Positions 33,638-42,666 of a DNA stretch of 64,000 nt are shown piece by piece. Position numbers and translations under genes: made by a program. The stretch's first letter is position 1. Every line of letters starts with the position of its first letter. The notes beneath the pieces were generated by a model. The model had not been told where the DNA came from. It saw only the letters and a list, made by a program, of their open reading frames with translations, and ran no database searches. The stretch comes from Furcasterigmium furcatum (taxonomy: Eukaryota; Ascomycota; Sordariomycetes; Glomerellales; Plectosphaerellaceae), in assembly GCA_001599815.1 (NCBI GenBank), contig BCIA01000006.1, forward strand, positions 808,961 to 872,960, written 5' to 3'.

Positions 33638-36600
33638 GCCCGACGGATCCGTGAACGCGACCGGGTTGCACTGCGCGTACACGTAGCTGTTGAGCCCGTC
33701 CGCCAGCCCCGACGGGTCTGCGCTCGTCCAACGCCCAAGGGACGCGGAATAGTACCGTGATCCCATGCAGTACAGCCCCGTCGCGTCGTCGCGCTCCGCC
33801 CCGGCATACCGGAAGCGCTTTGGAGGGAGCGAGTGCGATCCCACGGCGCGTCCCGCGGCCGAGTAGGACGTGGATCCGAAAGGCGTGTACTCTTCCCGGG
33901 TGAGGGCGCGGCCGTTCTCGTCTATCTCCAGCGTCGAGGAACCCTGGAGGTTGGAGTATTGGTAGCGAAGGAGCCGTGGGGGAGGGACAGGAGAACTCCT
34001 TTCCCCTTCCATGGCCGACGACGATGGCGTGAGCAGGGGCGTCGAGAGTGATGGGGATGATGACGGAGTCGACGATGCGGGCACAGGTATGTCGTCGCCT
34101 TGCGATTGGATCTGAGGCCTCCCCCCCGGGGCCGAACCATGACCCTTTTCGGAGGAAGAAGACCGACGACGGCTCCCGCCGTGATGATTTGAATCGACCG
34201 TCATGAACTCGGCCCGCAAGATTGGAAGATTCCCACTGCCGCTTCCACCGGCAGCGCCGAGGATCTGGCATGTCTGCAGTTCCAGCCGGATATCTCCAAC
34301 AAGACCATGACTTGGTGCCTGGGCTTCTTGTTCCTCCGCTTCTCCGGCTTCTTCTTTCCTCTGGGGATTTCCCTGCCCGTACTTGCGGAAAATCTCAAAG
34401 GCACCGCCGACATATATCGTCTCTTTGAGCCGGGCTCTTCTCTCCCCACCTGCGGCCTCTGCGACTTTTGGAGGACAAGACCTGACAGACTCGGAAACCT
34501 TGCGGACGCGTTTGCCAGTGTAATCGTAACGGTAGTAAGTGGGTGTTTCCGTACTCGTGCTGCTGCTGCTTTCTCGAGACGACGAGCGGGAAGACCAGCG
34601 TCCGTATGGCAATCCGTAGCGGCCTCTTCCACTACTGCCACTGCTCTCGCAAGAGGAAGTGTACACTGAATCCGATTCTGAAATCGTGTCGCAGACGCCG
34701 GGTTCACTGCCATACTCACCGCTGCAATCCAGCTGCGCCAACTCATCCGCAACGTCGACATAGTCCCGCTCGTCGATGCCATGGCCGCGCTGCCGCTGTG
34801 ACGAAGATACGGCGAGCTGGTCGCGGAAGTTCCATCGCATGCTCGGCACCTTCGGCATGGCCGTCATGGCGCCGTTGGCACCCTGAGATCCCTCGTACTT
34901 ATACCGTTCGGTCCTCCTCCCAATCCTGGTCCAGCTCAGCCGGTTATTCGTCACGCCCTCTTCCAGTGCACTGGGTTCTTCATAGCCGTAGTGTCTCGTC
35001 CAGTTGCGCCCCTCCGCCGCCCCAGCAGCAGCGCGGTGCTCCATGCGCAGCATGTTGCTGGCGAGGTCGTAATGGTACCGCTCCACGTACCGCCCCATGG
35101 CCCGGCCGTTGCCCGGATGCGCATCCTGCCGCGCGGACTGGCCGCCCGAGTTGCCTTTGGGCTCGTCGCTCGCGGCGCCGGCAGCCTTTTTGCTGGCGCC
35201 GAGGTGTTCTCGCCCCCAGGCCTCAATGAGGCGGTAGGTTGAGTCGTAGATGAAGTCTTGCGAGGCGTCGACCCGCGTGTTGCAGTGCCACACTGTCTGC
35301 TGCGACCTGTCGACGATGCTACTCAGGTTACCGGCGGCGTCGTACGTGTGCCGTAGATCCTGGATACATCTACGCTCGTAGGTGTCCCCCTTGCTCGAGC
35401 TCGGGTGGTGGCGGCGTCGGCGGTGCCGGCTGTGTTTGCGTAGCTGATTATCAGTGGCTCCGTCTGCTTCTCCCGGGGACGAGCACCGGCGTCTCTTGAG
35501 CCGGGTGGCGATCCGTATGACACGGAAGGTATTGGGGTCGTAGCTGTTGGTGGTCGTGGTGCCGTTGCCGAAGACGGACCGCGTCCGCTGGCCTCTGGCA
35601 TTGTACTCGGTGTTCAGCACCACCTTCGTCTCCGTATTCTCTCCACGAAAACAGGTAGAGACGCTCTCCTGCAGACCGCGGATGCTGTACCTGGTCTTCG
35701 TGACGGTGCCATCCGACAGAGTCGTAGCCGTGACCCGGTTGAGGGCATCATACTCGAGACTCTGCTCGTACGTCTCCTCTTCCAGGGCCACGCCCTCTTC
35801 AGCCGCCCAGTCGATGGTCTCACGATACTCTTTGGCCAGCCGATGCTCTGTCCTGAGGATGTTTCCTAGGAAGTCGTAGGCTTCGGTAAGTGTCACACCA
35901 GCCTGGTCCCGTACCTCGACGACTCGCACGCGGGCGTTAGTCTCCTCAGGCCGGACCCTCGACTCGCCGTAGACCATTTGCTCTACCAGCACCTCCGTCT
36001 CCCTTCTTCCATCGCCACTCTGGCTCAGATAGACGTCCGTCGGCCGCCTCAGCTCGTCGTATACCATCCTCAGCCGGTGTCCCCGGCCATCCCACGAAAA
36101 AATCGTCTTGCCCACGACATCTGTCAGCGCCCAGCGCGTCCCGTTCTCCAGACCAACCTGCCTGAGTACTCCGCCCCCATAGCTGTACGAAGCGATGCCC
36201 ACCAGCCGCCCCAGGCTATCGTGCACCCGCTGCTGATTTCCCTGCATGTCCAGCACCGCGTCGTTGCGCCATACCTGCGTCGTCGGAGCATCCCCGTCAG
36301 AATCCGTGAACCTGGTGCGCACCGTCTCGAAAGCCACAAACGTCCTCCCCATCGCGTCCGCCAAGATCGTCCGTGGCGTGTCTGCGTGTGCGCCAGCGCG
36401 CTGAGCAGCCTTTTCGCCCTCCTTGCCCATGCCGCCCCTGATCCTGGGCGCGTACCACGTCGGGAGATATTCGTTCCTCGGCAAACGCTGGAAGTATGCG
36501 CCTACATCCGGGTCCTCTGCCGGGTCCGGGACAAGCACCGTGTCGTTGGCATCCCATGACTCGGCCCGCCAAGGGTCCTGACGCACCTTGGTCCACGTAT

Positions 36601-39600
36601 GATCTGGGGAGAGCGTAGCAACGACGCGGCCGATGGGGTCGTAGAGCAGGATGGGAGAGACGCCCGCTGCAGCGGAGCCCTGGTAGTGGTGCGTGGACGT
36701 GAAGAAGGGCTCGAACTGCCGCACTGGAGAGCCCTTGTTATTGTAGACGGTCCAGCCAGAGCTGATCCACCGAGTCTCGCAGCGGCTGGTCTCACTCGGG
36801 GTAGTACTGGTAGTAGACTCGGTGTCAGAGGAGCCGCCGCTGGACGACCAGGACAAACCGCTTGACGTGTCACTGCCTCTATCGTCACCGCCGAGTTCCA
36901 GCGTCGTGCCTCCTGACGGTACCGGGCCCGGCTCAGCCCGCACCTTGTGCTGTATCACTCTGCCGAACCCGTCCGAATAGGACACATCCAGCGTGATGCG
37001 GCTTTCCTCCCCCTCTCCGAGCTGCGACACATGCTTCTCCCTGCTGAGCGCTGCGCTCCAGACAGGCTGCGGATTGGGATCGTCCCTCATCTTGTAGAAC
37101 GCGTGGTAGTCGTAGAGAATCCTCGAGGTTGCCTTGCCCAGCAGCGGGCGCAGGTTCTCGAGCGGTGCCTCGAAGAAATCCTGGAGAGTCTGTTCGGTCA
37201 CGTCCGCCACGAAGTCCTCGAGCGAGTCGCCCTCGCCCTCGCCCGGTTTGCCCATCACCGCCGACCCGGTCAGCATGCCCATCACGTCGTAGGCGGCCTC
37301 GCTCCTGTTCAGGTTGGGGTCCGTGACGAGACTGGGCTGAAGGAGGCGGTAGTTCTGTCCTGAGCGCCGTAGTCGCGACGGCTGCCAGGGGGCGCGGTCC
37401 TCGCACACTCCCTGCTCGCCATCATCGCGCTCGAGTTCACCGACGACGGTTCGGTTGCCAAGCGGATCAATGGCCTCCTGCACGAGGAGGTCGTACTTGT
37501 CAAACAACACGATCGAGTCGATGGGCCGCTCGGGCGTGCTGAAGACGTCTTCGGCGCGGTGGGAGAGGTAGAAATGAGCCTGCGCGAATTCGAGTTCCTC
37601 GACAGACGAGTGTCTACGGTCCGGGGAGAGGAACATCCTCGCCGTCGCAGCCCACCAGTTGCCGTTATCGCCACGGATGTAGCCCCCTGCCTGGGTCAGT
37701 ACATCGTCCACCTCCTCTGCCGCGAGCTTGCCGTCGGCGACGAAGACGTGCTGCACCTGTTGCTGTGACATGGCTAGCTGGCGGTTCTGGAACGGGATTG
37801 CCAGCGACTCGACGGTCCCCATGGGCAGCGGGGTGCTGAGGTCGTTGGAGCGGTAGATGGACTGCGCGTGCTGGACCAAGCGGCGGTGAGGACGGCTGTC
37901 TGTTCTCACAGGCCCGGCATACTCCTCGAACGTCAAGTCAAAGGCCCCCGAGTCGAGGTCGGAGAGCATCGACCGCAGCCGCTCGAGCGATATCAGGCGC
38001 CGAGGCCGTGGTCGCTCTACTCTAACCGCGGAAGAAGAAGAAGCAGCAGCACAGCCGCATCCACCGCCATCTTCTTCATCCTCGTTGAGGAGGACGTTGA
38101 ACAGCTCGTACATTTTCGACTCTGCAGAAAGGGGCGACAGCCAGGTATCCTCGCCGACAACGGCATTGGTCATGGTGTTCTCCGTCAACACGGCATAGTC
38201 GCGCCTCTGCGCCTCGTGATCCCCCTCCGAGAGTAGAGGGCTCGCGTCCCTGAACTGCCGGCCGTAGCTGAGAGCCACCGCCCGCAGCACATTCCCCCAC
38301 TCGTCCGCCTCGAGGGTCAGACTATGCGCTGTTCTCGGGTCGGGGACCTCTTCTACCATCCGCCCTGCTCCTCCTTGCAGAGAGACTGAGTACAGCTGCC
38401 GGTCGTATGTGGCTTGGACGCTCTCCAGCCCGCGCATGTGGAATACGGCGTGGAGATTCCCTGTGCTTTGCCCCGGCTGCAGCAGCTCAACGAGGAAGTT
38501 GGCCTGATTGACGGTGTATGGCAGCGCGGCCTGCGGCGTCCCGTCCAGGGAGTAGATTTCCGAGTGCAGCACTGAGCCCCTAAGGGCGCGGAAAGCCTCG
38601 CGGCGCTCGATATGCGGGAGAGAGTACGGTATGTACATGTCACCCCGGACGCGGACGGCCGTGGGTAGGGCAGACGAGGAGGGGATGCGGCGCCCCAGGT
38701 CGATGGGGTGGTATTGTCTGCTGAATGCCGCCTCGAGGGTGCATTCTTCGTCAAGGAAGCACACGCCCGTGTGGAACCAGGTTTTCGTGAGCACGGGAGG
38801 CACCGTCGACGTACTGTCCCAGTTGCTCGAGTCTGCGTAGTAGTCGTGCCATGCTACCGCTCCTCCATCGTCCTCTTCATCGTCCTGGCGGGTTTCCCGA
38901 AGGGTCGAAATGTCCTCCGTGTCCCAGGTTTCCACCATGCCAAAACCGCGGAACTCCTTCTCCAGCCCGTCATAGTAGCCAGAATGGTAGCCGTACCGCG
39001 TGGTGAACCTGTTCTTGCTGACCCGGTCGAAGTTGTCCATGCGCTCGACCACGTGGACGGGGAACGGCAACTTCGTCACCCACGGGTCGCCAGCTGCCTT
39101 GTCGGCCAGGTAGAACTTGGACGAGCTGGCGTACGAGTACCGCGTCTCCGAGCCGAGGTTGTTCCTTGTCCGCGTCATCAGATACGGCTTGCCGCGCTCC
39201 ATGAGGTCGACGTAGCGCACATGCGTGCCCAGGTCCGAGCCCGCGTTCGACGACCACACCAGACATCCGGTACCCCTTGCCAGCAGGTCCACGACCTGGA
39301 CGTTGGTGGTGTCATCAGTGGCAGGGAACGCCGTGACGGGGTGGCCCCGGGTCCAACCGTTGCCGGCCTGGTTGAGATAGACCATGGTCTCGTGGCCCTT
39401 GAGGTACACGAGATCCGTCGTCCCTGACCCGTCGATGTCCGCTAACCGCAGCCGGCTCTGGCGGAAATGGTCCTGGCAGTCAAACAAGGGCGCGTTGCTC
39501 ATGACCACCTTGTGGCCGAACCGGCCGTATCCCAGGTTCGGCCAGTAGCACACCTCGTGGTAGCCGATGCGCACCAGGTCGCTGAGCCCGTCGCCGGACA

Positions 39601-41518
39601 TGTCGGCCGTGTAGATGACCTTTGTGCCGTCCTCGAATACGAGACGCGGTCCCTTATTCTCGTCGAGGGGCGGCCGCCAGTGCGTAGGGGGTCCGAAGCC
39701 GTCTTCCCGCAGGGAGGGGTAGATGGTAAACACCTGCTCGTCAGCGGTGATGAGGATATCGGCGTGGCCGTCGCCGGTGAGATCGATGAATTTGGTGTTT
39801 GAGTCCTGCCAGCGCAGGTTCGGCAGCATCTCGAACGCCTTGAAGGGCTGCCAGTTGTCCAGTTCGGCCGGCGTACTGCCGCCCCCGGATACGGCGCGCT
39901 TGTAGAAGCCCGGCGTGGTGCCGTCGAAGCGAACCATGTCCATGTGCCCGTCTCCGAGCAGGTCGAGCCATTGCGGCTGCGCGGCCGATCTTCCGTTGTT
40001 CGTGTAAAGGGTAGGCATGTGCGGAAGAGCGACTGGAGGGGCGAAGTCCCCGTTGCCGAGGTTGGCCTTGTAGTAGTAGGAACCAGCGTGGTGCGCGAGG
40101 ATACCCGGGACACCCTCGCCGTCGAGATCGAGGAACTGGTAGTTTTCGCCCTGGAGGCCGAGCGGGATGCCCTCGAGCGCAGAGGTGCTCAGGTAGCTGG
40201 TGCTCCCAGAGATGACCGCCTCGGAGTAGTCGAGCTCGACCGGGGGGAGGGACTGCTGCACGTAACCGCTGTCTCCCTTACGGAGATAGGAGATCTTCTG
40301 GAAGGACGAGGCGCACGTGGCTGACGAGAGGCCGGTGCTTCTCTCGAAGCCGTTGTTGTAGTAGGTGATGTCGAGCGAGCCAACCAGGGTGTCGTCGCCC
40401 ACGTCGATTTCACCAGGGAAGTGGTGAAACATGAGGATTCTATGGCACAAACGATACGTCCGGAGCTCGAAGCCGGACCGCAGGCTGGAAAAAGGGTCCG
40501 TCCGCGTGCTCCATGTACACGACTCCCGAGGCAGTGGAATCTCCTTGTCGTGGTCGCCAAAGTCGAAGACGAGCTCGAACATCCATTCGGAGTCGGCATG
40601 GATCTCGTCCACCAGGCGAGAGATCCTGTTGCCGTACTTGATGCGCTTGAGATACTTAGTAGCCCCCCTGTGCGTCGGCCGCCGGTAGGCCTCGTGAGGC
40701 GCGTACAGGTCTACGCCCTCAGAGTCTTCGGCCTTGTACTCGAAGACCATGGCGTTGCCCCGGTCATCGTAGGTCCGCGACGCCAGCCATTGGAAAACCC
40801 TGGATGGGTCGTCCGGGTCTGCAACCCTCGAGCACGCATCCTCCCCAAACACGGTCGTCTGGTTGCCGCGCGAGATGCTGCGCCAGTGTGTGTCTCCCGA
40901 GGCCACATCCACCCACCGCTCGATCCGGGAAAAGGATCCTTCGATGCGTGGCCGGTACCCGAACACGAGGTACTCAAGGCCGTCGACGCACCGCCGCTTC
41001 GGCTCTGGTCGACACCAAGTCCCGTCGTGCCGCATCTCGAGTATCGGCACAAGGTCCTCCGCGCCCGTGATGACGAACGTATCCGACTCCCCCACGTCGT
41101 CATACCGCGGCAAGCCTTGATCCGTCTTGCGTCCCACGCTGGGGAGACCGCCCAGCTGCCAGCCGAAGCCGAACGGGCCGTTCCCCGCGCCCGAATCGTA
41201 GCTCAGGCTCAGCTCGGGTGCGAACCCGGACCGGCCCTGGCTGATGGGTAGTGGAATGCTGGCCGTGGCTGATCCGGTCGCCGGACTGACGCTGAAGCGT
41301 TCGCCGGTGCCGCGGATGGCGCCGCCGCCCCGGGGCACCATGACGGAGGGCAGCCCGTTGCCGGTCGCGGCGGACGGAGGCTGCTTGTCTGGGGGTCCTT
41401 TGGAGGTTGACGTGGAGGAGGAGGATGAACCCAGGCCATGATCGAGGGGTATCAGTGGCTTGCCATGGGGCAGCTTCTGCCCTTGTTGCAGGCGCGGGTC
41501 ATCCTTGGAGGAGGACAT
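32519..41518 (-). CDS. TcB-TcC fusion protein of a Tc (toxin complex) system
   Basis: 2,999 aa, one uninterrupted exon. In bacterial Tc toxins, TcB and TcC form a hollow shell enclosing the C-terminal effector of TcC, and the shell docks on the TcA pore. Here both are one polypeptide. Order seen (residues from the ATG at 41518): SpvB/TcB N-terminal region about 75-170 (FSVSPATGSATASIPLPI...APELSLSYDSGAGNGPFGFGW); FG-GAP-like beta-propeller repeats about 460-700 (DLDGEG, DLLGDGHMD, DLTGDGHAD, DMSGDGLSD, DIDGSGTTD); TcdB-middle type region; Rhs/YD repeats about 1920-2070; Rhs core near 2568 (GLYCMGSRYYSASLGRW). Two DPSG motifs at 2601 and 2624 mark the self-cleavage region of TcC/Rhs proteins. 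The last ~370 residues are the variable cargo region. The frame extends to a TTG at 41551, but the first ATG is 41518. No signal peptide is visible. The frame is intact. Low-complexity Ser/Glu/Arg inserts around 2250-2350 are not typical of bacterial versions. Confidence 0.93.
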   Translation of the reverse strand: MSSSKDDPRLQQGQKLPHGKPLIPLDHGLGSSSSSTSTSKGPPDKQPPSAATGNGLPSVMVPRGGGAIRGTGERFSVSPATGSATASIPLPISQGRSGFAPELSLSYDSGAGNGPFGFGWQLGGLPSVGRKTDQGLPRYDDVGESDTFVITGAEDLVPILEMRHDGTWCRPEPKRRCVDGLEYLVFGYRPRIEGSFSRIERWVDVASGDTHWRSISRGNQTTVFGEDACSRVADPDDPSRVFQWLASRTYDDRGNAMVFEYKAEDSEGVDLYAPHEAYRRPTHRGATKYLKRIKYGNRISRLVDEIHADSEWMFELVFDFGDHDKEIPLPRESCTWSTRTDPFSSLRSGFELRTYRLCHRILMFHHFPGEIDVGDDTLVGSLDITYYNNGFERSTGLSSATCASSFQKISYLRKGDSGYVQQSLPPVELDYSEAVISGSTSYLSTSALEGIPLGLQGENYQFLDLDGEGVPGILAHHAGSYYYKANLGNGDFAPPVALPHMPTLYTNNGRSAAQPQWLDLLGDGHMDMVRFDGTTPGFYKRAVSGGGSTPAELDNWQPFKAFEMLPNLRWQDSNTKFIDLTGDGHADILITADEQVFTIYPSLREDGFGPPTHWRPPLDENKGPRLVFEDGTKVIYTADMSGDGLSDLVRIGYHEVCYWPNLGYGRFGHKVVMSNAPLFDCQDHFRQSRLRLADIDGSGTTDLVYLKGHETMVYLNQAGNGWTRGHPVTAFPATDDTTNVQVVDLLARGTGCLVWSSNAGSDLGTHVRYVDLMERGKPYLMTRTRNNLGSETRYSYASSSKFYLADKAAGDPWVTKLPFPVHVVERMDNFDRVSKNRFTTRYGYHSGYYDGLEKEFRGFGMVETWDTEDISTLRETRQDDEEDDGGAVAWHDYYADSSNWDSTSTVPPVLTKTWFHTGVCFLDEECTLEAAFSRQYHPIDLGRRIPSSSALPTAVRVRGDMYIPYSLPHIERREAFRALRGSVLHSEIYSLDGTPQAALPYTVNQANFLVELLQPGQSTGNLHAVFHMRGLESVQATYDRQLYSVSLQGGAGRMVEEVPDPRTAHSLTLEADEWGNVLRAVALSYGRQFRDASPLLSEGDHEAQRRDYAVLTENTMTNAVVGEDTWLSPLSAESKMYELFNVLLNEDEEDGGGCGCAAASSSSAVRVERPRPRRLISLERLRSMLSDLDSGAFDLTFEEYAGPVRTDSRPHRRLVQHAQSIYRSNDLSTPLPMGTVESLAIPFQNRQLAMSQQQVQHVFVADGKLAAEEVDDVLTQAGGYIRGDNGNWWAATARMFLSPDRRHSSVEELEFAQAHFYLSHRAEDVFSTPERPIDSIVLFDKYDLLVQEAIDPLGNRTVVGELERDDGEQGVCEDRAPWQPSRLRRSGQNYRLLQPSLVTDPNLNRSEAAYDVMGMLTGSAVMGKPGEGEGDSLEDFVADVTEQTLQDFFEAPLENLRPLLGKATSRILYDYHAFYKMRDDPNPQPVWSAALSREKHVSQLGEGEESRITLDVSYSDGFGRVIQHKVRAEPGPVPSGGTTLELGGDDRGSDTSSGLSWSSSGGSSDTESTTSTTPSETSRCETRWISSGWTVYNNKGSPVRQFEPFFTSTHHYQGSAAAGVSPILLYDPIGRVVATLSPDHTWTKVRQDPWRAESWDANDTVLVPDPAEDPDVGAYFQRLPRNEYLPTWYAPRIRGGMGKEGEKAAQRAGAHADTPRTILADAMGRTFVAFETVRTRFTDSDGDAPTTQVWRNDAVLDMQGNQQRVHDSLGRLVGIASYSYGGGVLRQVGLENGTRWALTDVVGKTIFSWDGRGHRLRMVYDELRRPTDVYLSQSGDGRRETEVLVEQMVYGESRVRPEETNARVRVVEVRDQAGVTLTEAYDFLGNILRTEHRLAKEYRETIDWAAEEGVALEEETYEQSLEYDALNRVTATTLSDGTVTKTRYSIRGLQESVSTCFRGENTETKVVLNTEYNARGQRTRSVFGNGTTTTNSYDPNTFRVIRIATRLKRRRCSSPGEADGATDNQLRKHSRHRRRRHHPSSSKGDTYERRCIQDLRHTYDAAGNLSSIVDRSQQTVWHCNTRVDASQDFIYDSTYRLIEAWGREHLGASKKAAGAASDEPKGNSGGQSARQDAHPGNGRAMGRYVERYHYDLASNMLRMEHRAAAGAAEGRNWTRHYGYEEPSALEEGVTNNRLSWTRIGRRTERYKYEGSQGANGAMTAMPKVPSMRWNFRDQLAVSSSQRQRGHGIDERDYVDVADELAQLDCSGEYGSEPGVCDTISESDSVYTSSCESSGSSGRGRYGLPYGRWSSRSSSRESSSSTSTETPTYYRYDYTGKRVRKVSESVRSCPPKVAEAAGGERRARLKETIYVGGAFEIFRKYGQGNPQRKEEAGEAEEQEAQAPSHGLVGDIRLELQTCQILGAAGGSGSGNLPILRAEFMTVDSNHHGGSRRRSSSSEKGHGSAPGGRPQIQSQGDDIPVPASSTPSSSPSLSTPLLTPSSSAMEGERSSPVPPPRLLRYQYSNLQGSSTLEIDENGRALTREEYTPFGSTSYSAAGRAVGSHSLPPKRFRYAGAERDDATGLYCMGSRYYSASLGRWTSADPSGLADGLNSYVYAQCNPVAFTDPSGHSATTSAAGTLKSSGKRHDEAMRQIARLLRDVNIKGKLEVVVKSGEGGSRLDWMRTGVAEWRRTSIELKTTNMWHYFEKAAKGQTRTVLQREKVAAAAAAYVRQVNRHSGHLNEFLNGIRKLAGVPSKREALIVVARGFDQASPQFKAFSEALMADLAAARNGPVASAIINQKELNSAVKGGDLAARARVTETVAGVVKKSEAAAKAARAVSQGGFVSADLAMLAGKGLLKGAKVLGAVGIAVSTASAVSTLADSGSTTAQKADAGLDLAANAMMVSGNPPVVAAGAGLSVGGAVGAWVDNKVEAAVTSAGGSHETAAVVGTGAGMLAGAATGAVMGATIGLALGPGGALAGAAIGGAAGAIGAALKISWGS

Positions 41519-42666
41519 CGCGAGCGAAATGAAGGTTTTGCCGTGGTTCAATAGATAGATAGTCTTGGGAGGGCGCCAGCGAAGTCATTCAGGTCTGAGC
41601 TGTGACTATCACCACGCAGTGGCCATGGTGTTTGGTCACGAGCGGTTACATGTGGTGGTGCTCACAGAATGTGTAAGTCGGCGATTATGCAACGCTTCAG
41701 TGCCAGAGCCCGAAGACGTAGAAGTGAAGCAACAGAAGCTCACGGCACTTGGTTTGTTTTTCCCCGGGATCACAAGATGCGCGGAGAGCCACGCAGTCCA
41801 GACCAAATGTCCAGACCAAATCGTTAGCATCCAGTGGCCTTTGCGCAGCATCGAGGATGCAGGTAGAACCACCTTGTGGTGGCTGTCCTGCTCCGCACCC
41901 CGTGCATTGAGAACAAGCTTAACTCAGCTAGATGGAAATGGAGAGTTCAGCTGCCCATAGAGAGAGGAGTTTTGGTTGCATCGCCCTCGTCTGACAACCA
42001 TCACGGGCAGTCCCACGATTGGCTCCCGCGTTCCTGCGGCTGAAGAAACAGATAGGTCACGGTGACACGGAGCGGGGGTTGTCGCGCCCACATCTCAGCC
42101 CGTTTCACTTGAGGCGTCGCTGGGGAGCGGGAGTTGCCGTACCGGTGCAAGTGGCAGATGGAGGCCGGCCGCCGTTGGATGGTTGGACCCTGGTCTGATC
42201 ATCAGGCGTTCATCAGCCTTCGGGGTTCGGATGAGACTATTGGCAAGGCTGCAGCTCCCGGCCCCCTGGTGAGGTTCTCGCTACTTAGTAGTAGAGATGG
42301 CTTGAACATGGCGCGCGTGTGCACGATTTTGCTTCTTTTCAGCTCTTTCAGCTCTAGGCCCCTGTTTCGCCCTGCGCGGTTCGCCTCTGGTTCGCGAGGA
42401 CAATCTCATCGTGGCGAGGCACCAGCGCCTCTCTCTCTCCTCCATCACCATCTCACTCATACTGCCTCTTGGCTTTTAGTACTCCCTGCACAGCTTTCAT
42501 CATTCATGCCCGAACACTCTCTGATGCTGTGTGTATGATATCGAGAGCTTGTCTCTGCACTTGAGAGAAGTATCCATAAGCTCACAAGTAATACAAAAAC
42601 CACACCAATATCAGAGCGGGAGAAAGCTCGCGATATGCCCGCGAGGTTGGGCTAACCACCATCACC
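41519..42666. promoter_or_regulatory. Shared divergent promoter region of the Tc gene pair
   Basis: 1,148 bases between the ATGs of the TcB-TcC (minus) and TcA-like (plus) genes, with no coding content. A divergent layout with one common upstream region suits joint expression of the two subunits. Visible elements are an inverted CCAAT (GATTGG) near 42022, a pyrimidine-rich tract around 42425-42455 ahead of the TcA start, an ATAGATAGATAG run just upstream of the TcB-TcC start, and a 13-bp tandem duplication. No classical TATA box stands out. Regulatory function is inferred from position. Confidence 0.6.
41796..41821 (+). repeat. Perfect 13-bp tandem duplication
   Basis: The unit GTCCAGACCAAAT occurs twice without a gap in the promoter region between the two Tc genes. 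It may be a duplicated binding site or a replication slip. Confidence 0.8.

Noticed and set aside
38708..39427. A plus-strand frame of 239 codons inside the TcB-TcC gene.
   Set aside because: It is the complement of the FG-GAP-like region, which is clearly coding on the minus strand.
41519..41551. Upstream extension of the TcB-TcC frame to a TTG codon.
   Set aside because: Fungal genes start at ATG; the first in-frame ATG is at 41518.
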